From the NCBI GenBank assembly GCA_032622095.1, contig CP136063.1, positions 179,843,956-179,907,955 on the forward strand: a DNA stretch of 64,000 nt, in the 5' to 3' direction. Below the pieces are notes generated by a model that had not been told where the DNA came from, searched no databases, and saw nothing but the letters and a program-made list of their open reading frames with translations. Shown here piece after piece: positions 56,111-64,000 of this stretch (position 1 is the first letter of the stretch; each line of letters starts with the position of its first letter). The DNA is from Siphonodentalium dalli (lineage: Eukaryota > Mollusca > Scaphopoda > Gadilida > Siphonodentaliidae). Both the position numbers and the translations under genes were made by a program.

Positions 56111-57663
56111 GTGACTATCGACTTCCTATCCCTATAACTCAAGGATATGTTAACCGATATAGAGATCACCAGAGTGTCTCTTAATGGCGTTTGGTATGCA
56201 ATACGAATGAAACGGTTTTCATGACAATAGTATATAAGTTAATAAATTTTGATGCTAATGGGACAGAGTAGCCACATAATATGATCCCTCTCAGTTCCGT
56301 TTCAACGTTCTGCCAATTTCCGTTCAAAGACAGACAGAATCCCAAAAGAAGTTTTCGGCAAAAATTCATACTGCATCCCTTAAACTGATTTGTCATGCCT
56401 CATAATGTACTGGGACAACCAGAATATAACATTTAGTTATCAGTTGATTAAGTAGCATGTTTAATAACCTAGTGAGTCACAATTTGCAACCTTTTCGGAA
56501 CAGCTTGTAATAATGTTCGGAATAAATATGACAAATCAACTTTTTACCATATTTGGTTGCCATTTTGTAAGCCATCTTGAGTAATTTTGTCTAAAACATC
56601 TCAGTGTCAAACATTTAAGATAGATCAAAAATAAAAATCACATTTGATACCAAAGATAGTTCCATTTTACTTTTAAAAAATGGTGCAAACCTGAAACGTT
56701 AATTTTTCCCGATTTTTATGCCAAGTTTGTGCAAAAAATCCCAAAATTCTGGTAATTTCAGTGGTTAAAATAGTAAAAGTTAATCAAGGTGCATCATAAA
56801 TGTTAGTATTCAATGTATATAAGACAGAATAGTCAATTTTATTCATCAATCACAACTTATAAGCGGTTGCACAACACGCTGGTGCAACATTTACCATTTT
56901 TCATATTTTGGCCGCCATTTTGGCAGCTATTGTGAGCCAAAGTGACAATTTTGATACCATTGAGTCGGAATATCAATAAAAAATAGAATGCATCACTTTC
57001 ATTACACAGTCCTGCCAATTGTTGATGAAATATAACTAGAATCCCAAATTGTGATTTTTTTGTGAAATGTTATACCACTTTCTGTAAACTCGATTTTTTG
57101 CATGATCGGAAGGTGTGGGGACCCCACTTATGGCATATTTTATTTCCCCGATGGTCTGTTAACTTGCTAAATACAAAATAAAGTCACAATTCTCAACTAG
57201 TTCCAAACAGCAGAAACTTATCTTAAAGATATCAGTAAAAAAAACGTTACATTTTCCACTTCCGGTCGCCATTTTGACTGCCATCTTGGGCGGTGTGTTC
57301 CAATTTTGGCATCAAAATGTGGCGTTATGTCTTCGCTTCACAAAAATGTATACTAATGTATACATATGACACGATATTATGACTATAATTGCATCAAGTT
57401 TCAACAAACTGACTAACAGAAAATGGCAGCCATATTGGACGCCATCTTGAATTACAAAAAATGCTCAAAGCGGATTTTAGCGGATTTTGGATATGTTATA
57501 GAGGAGATCTTCCTCTTCAAAATGATATATAAACCAATTTAGTCCGAATTTATTCTAGGTTGACCCTAAAATTTTAGTTTATCGACCAGACTACCCATGT
57601 ATGCTACATCAATAATGTTAGGCACCGTGCCTTCGGTGTAAAGAACATATCCTGGATTCATTA

Positions 57664-58415
57664 TCTATTATATATTTTGAAAGATCTGTGTGTGTATGTG
57701 TTTGTTTGTGTGTGTGTTTGTTTGTGTGTGTGTTTGAAATCGATGGACTCCAAAACGACTAAGCCAATTTCGATGAAATTTGGTATTTTAGGGTATTTTC
57801 GGCAGGAGACGAACATAGGCATATTTATTTGTCCGTGCGAGGTCAACTTTTCACGTGCGGAGGTCAAATCTATTTTTACGCCGTTTTGCGCTAATATATT
57901 TCAGTTCGGTGCTCACAAATCGATACGATATAGCGCGAATAATAAATTGCCAGTCATATAATTTGCACGGTTAGAATCTGTGTGGCTTCATCTTTCCAAC
58001 GATATATAATATGTATGTATCCGTTTTAGTTATCTGCCTCATTTATTAGGTACAAGTGGTGGTATGATCTTTTATCAGGATATCAATGCGTAACTTCTAT
58101 GACGTCGTCAGAGGTCATAAAGTTAGATTACGTTAACTCTCACCCTGCCGATGCATTTGACTGTGTCGCGTTAACTCATCACCGGCCGAGGTATCCGCAA
58201 ATGACATTGGGCTATATATCTCGGTAACGGGTGTAGCTATCGACTTGAAATTTGGTATGTGAATGTATCTTGCCCCGGATACGAATTTTATCGGGTCGCC
58301 GAGCACGTGCGACACCAGCTTCGCGCATGCGCAGACCAGATCTAGGAAACGGGTGGAGCAATCGACTTGAAATTTGGTTTTTGAATAGCCCGGACGAAGT
58401 CGGGTCACCTTCTAG
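57664..58415 (+). mobile_element. Helitron-like non-autonomous element, ~752 bp
   Basis: Begins TCTATTATATATTTTGAAAG after A, has a TGTGTTTGTTTGTG tract, and ends with the hairpin CCCGGACGAAGTCGGG, TCACCTT and CTAG before T (58412-58415, T at 58416). A 5' TC, 3' CTAG with a hairpin ~8-12 bases upstream, and insertion between A and T are Helitron hallmarks. No Rep/helicase is encoded. The 3' end matches 39050-39082. Frames in it are non-coding. Confidence 0.72.
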
Positions 58416-58419
58416 TTGT

Positions 58420-58640
58420 ATATATACTGATTCCCACCTGTGATGCCATAAAGACCAAGTCACCTTCACCAGCCGAGCATTCTGACATTTGAGAACATGA
58501 CCAGCTTCCGTGAACATCGTCCCAGTAGTTTTGTAATTTTTGGAAAGTTGATTTGCTCATTCGAAAATGTCACCACTCACCATAACATAAGTTATAAGCT
58601 ATTTTAGTCATATTATAATTAGCTGGTAGGCCCTACATAT
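58420..58640. other. Short gene-free spacer
   Basis: Nothing recognised. Confidence 0.4.
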
Positions 58641-58667
58641 AAAGATATCCTCGAAAAATTATTGATC

Positions 58668-58797
58668 GTTGAGATTAGCGAAAATTCTTCGAAAGAGGGG
58701 TGGATGTGGATGTCTGAAACTGAAAATAATAATTGACCGTTGAGATTAGCGAAAATTCTTCGAAAGAGGGGTGGATGTCTGAAACTGAAAATAATGA
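58668..58797 (+). repeat. Tandem duplication, units of ~62-68 bp
   Basis: CGTTGAGATTAGCGAAAATT then CTTCGAAAGAGGGGTGGATG and TCTGAAACTGAAAATAAT occurs twice in a row, with GTGGAT duplicated in the first unit. The GGGTGGATGTC wording and the later CCCCCCCTCCCC at 58957 suggest a remnant of the 39536-41101 hAT-like family. Confidence 0.75.
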
Positions 58798-58799
58798 GC

Positions 58800-59499
58800 A
58801 ACACTTTTTAAAAATAAAAATAAAAGGGATGGATACCCGAAAACATGCAATAAAAAAAATATACAAAAAGTAAAATAGCAGATCACTGGGTTGGTGGGTC
58901 CCGAAAGTGGCCAAAATGAAAAAAAATAACCTATACGCGTCTGGATTTTTTATGCCCCCCCCTCCCCTATTAACATGGGGTGTTTTGTTTTGTTTTGTTT
59001 TTTATTTTTGTATATTTTTTTATTCATATGATTTATGTACATTATATACAGTGATGTCATTCAAATATATATGTAAGTATTACAAAAACAATCATGTTAA
59101 TAATTAAAATGACATCACATGTGGGGCGGGTGGGGTCCTTGCACACTAACCATGCACTCTCCTTGCACACCATACAGTACATGCATATCAATAAGTGTTT
59201 ATATATGATAGACAAAACAAAAAACAAACAATAATACCTTCAAAAACACGATATATGTTGGTATTTATTTGTGTTTGCGTGTACACCTATATCAATAAAA
59301 CAAACTATAAGTTGGATTGGTACCTGGTGTCAGTCTTTGTATTGATTGTATCTGGTTATTTGTCAAAATAGCTTTTTTATTGCTTATGAGCTATTGTTTA
59401 ACGCTTTTGTCAAAGCACCCCATTCCTCCTGAAAATTCAACAGTCTATCACCTCTCAAAGCAATGATCTTTTCCATATGAGTTCGGTTAACTAATATGT
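58800..59499. other. Gene-free stretch
   Basis: 58870-58972 resembles the right end of the hAT-like element (CCTATACGCGTCTGGA, then a C run). The rest is T-rich and unrecognised. Confidence 0.4.
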
Positions 59500-59504
59500 T
59501 ACAT

Positions 59505-59741
59505 TTTGTAAGAGGGACTTCCGGTTAGCGAACGGTAGGGGGCGGACGCGTCTGTTATTGAAACATGCCAGTGGATAAATGGACATATGACGCGTGAAAA
59601 CTAAGCGAAAATTCCCGGTACGCGACCGCCATCTTGGATTTTTTCCATCGTATGTGTGAATCTTCTTCGTAACCCGGATATATACTGGATTATCACATCG
59701 AAAAGTAAGATAGACATACATTTATATAATTACCAGTTGTC
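59505..59741 (+). promoter_or_regulatory. Probable 5' UTR/promoter region of L1-like LINE
   Basis: A locally GC-richer stretch (AGGGACTTCCGG, GGGGGCGGACGCGTC, ACGCGACCGCCATCTTGG) directly precedes the ORF1 ATG. L1-group elements carry an internal promoter here. The assignment rests on position and composition only. Confidence 0.4.
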
Positions 59742-60756
59742 ATGGGACGCAGACGCAAAGTTATTGCCGCCAGAAATAAGGAACTTGTTGATCAATTTGA
59801 AACAACTGATACTTCTGATGAAAGTATGCAGAGAACGCCAAAACAACAATTAACATTAGATAAGTTCGTGAAGTTGAATGGCACGGAAACTGCACAATCG
59901 TTAACAACGCCAATGTCAGCACACATGACTGTCCAAATGCAAATCCAAACATTAATCAGTCGCATTGACAATCTCAGCGACTCAACGGAAGACAATTTAA
60001 AAAAAACTCACAACAGCACACGAATCCCATTTCGAAAATAAATTCAAGAAGCTGGAATGTGATCTTTCAAAAAGCTTAATAGACCGCATTGATAGACTGG
60101 AGTCACGTGTCAACACTCTAGAGAAAGAAAATCAGGGACTGTCACGAGCGATGGATGATCTTTGGGGCTGGAATCATAAACTTGAAACCGAAAATCAAAA
60201 TCAGTGGTACAAAATTAATGAACTAGAGCAGCAAAGTCGCAAGGACAGTATTCGAATCAAGGGAATTGCTGAAAGTGATATGGAGACTGTAGACGACGCA
60301 GCACAGAAAGTTTTAACAGAATTAAACAGTGTGCTTAAAATAAATCTCACAAAAGACATATCAATAGCGCACCGTCTTGGAGCCCCTTCGAAGCCAAAGG
60401 ACGAAAAACGACAAGAAAATTCTAACACCAGTCGATCATTACCGAGAGAATTAATTGTGAAATTCACTTCTAGGAGGGCTAAGTTAAATGTCACATCAGG
60501 GAAAAAGCTAAATAAAAATCAGTTGAAAACATCCCGTCTGTTCATTTATGATGACATCACCCAATTCAACCAATACTTGCTAAGTAAAGCATACAAATCG
60601 CCAGGAATCCAATCATCGTGGATGTCGAACGCGAAATTGTTTGTAAAAACTTCTTCAGGACAAATAATCCATTTCCGAACGGAGGAACACCTGAACAATA
60701 TAATTGAATTACACAAGAACCAACGATCGCCACAGATGACTGAGATGGGTCGCTAA
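59742..60756 (+). pseudogene. L1/Tx1-like LINE ORF1 protein, one frameshift
   Basis: The first part (59742-60041, ATG at 59742) begins MGRRRKVIAARNKEL. It passes into a second frame at the A-run 59999-60006. The second part continues through a coiled coil (LIDRIDRLESRVNTLEKEN, then ENQNQWYKINELEQQSRKDS) into IRIKGIAESDMETVDDAAQK, DISIAHRLGAP, RELIVKFTSRRAKLNV and RLFIYDDITQ, ending at 60756. This order (basic N-terminus, coiled coil, RRM-like and C-terminal nucleic-acid-binding domain) is that of L1-group ORF1 proteins, which coat LINE RNA as trimers. One homopolymer slip is the only defect seen, so sequencing error is possible. Confidence 0.78.
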
Positions 60757-61480
60757 AATGCGAAAAAGCTCACAAGAAAGGAGGTCAATATAAGCCGGAC
60801 ACTGCTATAGATTAGCATGAACATTAATTATACACAATGCTGTGTTTCTCCTGGAAAAAAAAACGCATTTACTGTGACAGCTCACTATTGACACAGTTAC
60901 CCATATAATGTCAATTATCAATGTACATATTGAGTGATTTTTGTTTAACCACGGTGTGTCTCAATCATTTGGCGTATTGTATATCTCGGCTGCTAAAACA
61001 AATTCCGTGTTGAAAAGCGGTCACCTCCGATTACCACAATGCTCACTTCAAATTGTAAGCGCATACAACACATGGTTCATAATGAGCTGCTGACCATTAC
61101 GTACTAAATTACTAACGCCATAATAACGGTGAAAAAACATTTTTCTTTTCAAATATCAGAGGAATGATAATCAACTTCCAAGATAACTTCTATGGCTATA
61201 TTAATATTTCAGCAGATTCACATTTCAAATGAAAACACTCTGATGTTATTGCTTAATGTTCCAAGCTCCTTTTACAAATCTATATATGCAATTCATTAGT
61301 AAGATATATTTTTTAATTGCCTTCTGGAATATACCTCCATAATTGCTTTTTCGCCCAAAGAACCGCCCACGCATATATCAGATTAGATCCAGTAAATATG
61401 TATACACTTTAAAGATAACAGCAGTCTAATGCCTATACAAGTTGAGCCACACGCATGTGAGGTGACACAGACAAAGTGTA
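60757..61480. other. Gene-free spacer after ORF1
   Basis: No coding sequence. In an intact L1/Tx1 element ORF2 would start close to here, so the element is either interrupted or ORF1 belongs to a different copy from the ORF2 at 63744. Confidence 0.4.
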
Positions 61481-61482
61481 CA

Positions 61483-61640
61483 TATATTTGATATATATAA
61501 TATATATGTGTATGTATGTATTTGTGTTGTATATATATGTATATGTATGGATATATGTATATGTGTGTGTATGTATGTGTGTATATGTGTATGTATGTAT
61601 ATATATATATATCTATATATGCGAGATATATATATATAGC
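61483..61640 (+). repeat. TATG/TATA microsatellite
   Basis: Interspersed TATATA and TGTATG runs, for example TATGTGTATGTATGTA. Tyr/Ile/Val-rich frames on both strands are artefacts. Confidence 0.85.
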
Positions 61641-61659
61641 ATACACCTAATGATTGATA

Positions 61660-63100
61660 TTATTAACATATCCACATGCATGCGATTGGAGGTATACCTA
61701 TGGTATGGTTTACAATTTCATTTTCGCTATATCGTAAATCTATTTTTTGTAACAGTGATGTACATGTATATTAAACTGAATTGCAACATAGTACATGTAT
61801 TGCTAAAATGTTTGTTGTTTGAAGATATACTTGTCCACTTGTATGTGAGATGGATATACCGATAGTATGAATTCAAATTTCGATTTATAACATAATGTAC
61901 CATGTAGCTAGTAACCGATGTTTTGATTAAAGCACAGACAAGAACCAAAACACTCGACCGCAGATATGTGCACATGCATGAGAGATGAACAGTTACCGAT
62001 GATATGGATTACAAAATATAGTGCAACGCTATATATCTTGCATGCATTACTCAAAGTTTGATTGTTGATTGACCATATACATGTCCACATTTATGTGAGG
62101 TGACGCATACCGATACCTATACTCTGAGGTACCAACGCTGTACATGTATATATAGCATACACATACACCAAATAATTGCTGTACATGTATCTATAGCATG
62201 CACGTACATCGACTAATATACTTTAAATATCCACGTGCATGCGATGGGAGGCACACATGTTATGTTTTTTTTAATTTTAATTTTTTTTTTCATTGCAACG
62301 TTATATCGTAAACCTAGTTAAACCATACTATGATTGATGTCCACATGCATGTGAGGAGAATCGTAATGTTGCGATACTTTTTAAGTTATATTGAATTGAT
62401 ATCGTAGACACATTAACCAATACTTGTTCTATATCTTAACATGATACATGATGGTCGATCATACACATGCCCATATGCATGTGAGCTTACACGTATTGAT
62501 CATATGGAATTAATTACTATTGTAACGCTAGGAGGAATATCACAAATGCATTTCCCAATGCTTTATCATATACATGTTTACATGTATATGATAATGGGCA
62601 TAATGATATTATGATTTCAAATATATATTTATAACGATATATATCGTAGGGCTTGTGACCGACGTTTGATTAAAAACGCACATGAGACCTAAATTAATCG
62701 ACCATACACATGTCCATATGCATGAGAGTTGAAACATACATATAGAATGGTTTTAAACTATGCTGCAACTCTATATATAGTACATATATTGTTCAAATGT
62801 TTATTGTTTGCCTAAATACATGTCCACATGTATGTGAGATGGGGTACACCGTTAGTATGAACTCAAATTTCGATTTATAACATAATGTACCATGTAGCTA
62901 GTAAACGTTTAACAAACACACACGAGAACCAAAATACTTGTCCATATATATGTCCACATACATGTGAGATGAAACCTACCGATGATATGGATTACAAATT
63001 ATATTGCAACGCTATATATCGTACATGCATTACCCAATGTTTGACTATTCATTGATCACATACATGTCCACACGAATGTGAGATGAGGCATTTCGATATT
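61660..63100 (+). repeat. ~1.4 kb degenerate satellite, ~110-150 bp monomers
   Basis: The core TGTCCACATGCATGTGAGATG or a variant recurs near 61670, 61833, 61968, 62081, 62230, 62339, 62468, 62708, 62821, 62952 and 63066. Longer blocks recur about 990 bp apart: ACTCAAATTTCGATTTATAA and CATAATGTACCATGTAGCTA at ~61872 and ~62863, and GATGATATGGATTACAAA at ~61998 and ~62971. Alternating spacings suggest a two-monomer higher-order unit. Confidence 0.75.
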
Positions 63101-63104
63101 ATTT

Positions 63105-63740
63105 CAAATTTATACTTATTACAATATATTTAGTAACCAATGTTTTTAGTAACCAAGTGAGACGTGACATATTTCTTTATTCACACGAAAATGTACGCAC
63201 CTTAATTTTGATCCGATATATACATGATCGTATACACTATCCATAGACACGGGCGCTAGTATAATCTACATATTGAGTACCAGGCTTTCAAAAGTTTATT
63301 TTTTAAGTGCAATTTCAAGAATATGATGAACATGTATAACGACTTTACTTAGAATTGGAAAGATCAAACATAAGATAAACTTAATGCCTTAATTCTTAAT
63401 CACATAGTTCCGAGACCAGTGGTCGCGTACCGGGAATAGCATGCTGAAAGAACCGGACGAAAACAAATGTACATACCACATTTAACCCATCCCCTCCCCC
63501 GTATGAATGGTGTATGCTCTCAGAACGCTGTGTCATATTAATGTCTATGATCATCAATGTTACATGTCTTTGTGTTTATTTTATTCATATATACTGACGG
63601 CTTCAAAATTTAAAACAATATGTAACATCAACTTGTATTATACATGTACCAACCTACTATATATGTACACCAGCCTTTGTTTAGAATGTGTCGACAACTG
63701 TTACGTTTGGTCCAGGATGAGTTGTAGACGTCGCGAATCC
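63105..63740. other. Gene-free spacer before ORF2
   Basis: No gene is supported; the 83-codon frame at 63507-63758 overlaps the start of the real ORF2 in another frame. Confidence 0.4.
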
Positions 63741-63743
63741 AAT

Positions 63744-64000
63744 AATGTCAACCATTAAGATCGTATCAATGAACTGCCGAGGGTTGAATCAGAGACAGAA
63801 AAGACGGGATGTGTTCGATCACCTCAAGTCTATCAATGGTTCTATATACTGTCTTCAAGACACACACTTTACGAAAGACCAAGAGAACATTATAAGATCC
63901 GAATGGGGGTATGAGTGCAAATTTTCTTCTTATAAATCGCAATCCAGAGGCGTGGCCATACTGTTTAGAAATACGTTTCAATTTGAATTACACGATTCCA
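63744..64000 (+). CDS. LINE ORF2 N-terminus (L1/Tx1-like endonuclease), cut by window end
   Basis: From the ATG at 63744 an uninterrupted frame runs off the right edge (85 codons visible). It opens MSTIKIVSMNCRGLNQRQKR, with the N-C-R-G-L block of L1-type apurinic endonucleases. It continues with SIYCLQDTHFTKDQ, the metal-binding position normally LQETH and here Asp, and QSRGVAILF, a typical following block. This is the start of the EN-RT protein of a non-LTR retrotransposon. Whether the remainder is intact cannot be seen. The minus-strand frame across it (63766-63981) is a shadow. Confidence 0.82.

Larger units (their letters stand above)
52578..57593. mobile_element. FB2: ~5.0 kb fold-back element with minisatellite core
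   Basis: The left arm (52578-~53885) and right arm (~56215-57593) are inverted copies. Tips are TAGTCTGGTCGA on both sides, then CCTAGAATAAATT, AACATATCCAAAATCCGCTA and CAAGATGGC-GTCC. Homology stops outside the tips. CCC abuts both ends (52575-52577, 57594-57596), a weak candidate duplication. Between the arms is a ~42-bp-period array and an unrelated segment. No transposase is encoded. A half copy is at 16250-17485. Confidence 0.8.

Noticed and set aside
53898-56169. His/Thr/Ile-rich proteins of 83-146 residues on the minus strand
   Set aside because: Products of the ~42-bp FB2 minisatellite, without conserved domains.
57677-57961. 94-residue frame starting with a Cys/Val-rich run
   Set aside because: It is the TG-rich 5' part of the Helitron-like element.
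61383-61865. Tyr/Ile-rich frames of 87 and 129 residues
   Set aside because: Read through the TATG/TATA microsatellite.

Overview
The window is AT-rich animal nuclear DNA that is dominated by transposable elements and has very few host genes. The likely source is a marine invertebrate, most plausibly a mollusc or another lophotrochozoan. That is an inference from four things: the mix of element types (Ngaro/DIRS-like, L1/Tx1-like and CR1/L2-like LINEs, Helitron, hAT, PIF/Harbinger-like and TTAA-specific MITEs), abundant fold-back repeats, a eukaryotic polyadenylation signal, and the absence of bacterial operon structure. No CRISPR array, rRNA gene or intact tRNA gene was seen.

Layout. 1-2.9 kb: MITE fragments, a tRNA-like SINE head and a trinucleotide tract. 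2.97-7.96 kb: a ~5.0 kb fold-back element (FB1). Its arms are arrays of a 42-bp repeat in opposite orientations, it has matching tips and a candidate ATTA target duplication, and its core is a nested palindrome. 8-13 kb: a LINE relic, a Harbinger-like MITE, a degenerate minisatellite and a TIR element. 13.26-14.19 kb: the only convincing host coding exon, an HtrL/YibB-like putative glycosyltransferase, followed by a hAT MITE and an AATAAA. 15-31 kb: many MITEs and fold-backs with no supported gene. 31.7-36.1 kb: a decayed CR1/L2-like LINE on the minus strand whose first ORF carries an SGNH-hydrolase domain. 36-43 kb: repeats, a Helitron 3' end, a 1.57-kb hAT-like element, and TTAA MITEs. 43.9-47.6 kb: a decayed Ngaro-like tyrosine-recombinase retrotransposon (Gag, RT, YR remnant, SGNH). 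48-52.4 kb: hairpins, a Harbinger-like insertion with an identifiable empty-site paralogue, a LINE scrap and a 462-bp fold-back MITE. 52.58-57.59 kb: a second ~5.0 kb fold-back element (FB2) with unique-sequence arms and a minisatellite core. 57.66-58.42 kb: a Helitron-like element. 59.5-64 kb: an L1/Tx1-like LINE ORF1 with one frameshift, a ~1.4-kb satellite, and the start of an LINE ORF2 that runs off the right edge.

The genes do not form a pathway. The organising theme is self-inverse DNA: more than ten inverted-repeat structures from 100 bp to 5 kb, several nested in one another. The most unusual objects are the two ~5-kb fold-backs, in which tandem repeats of about 42 bp supply the arms in one case and the core in the other. 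All identifications come from reading motifs and repeats by eye; no database search was run.
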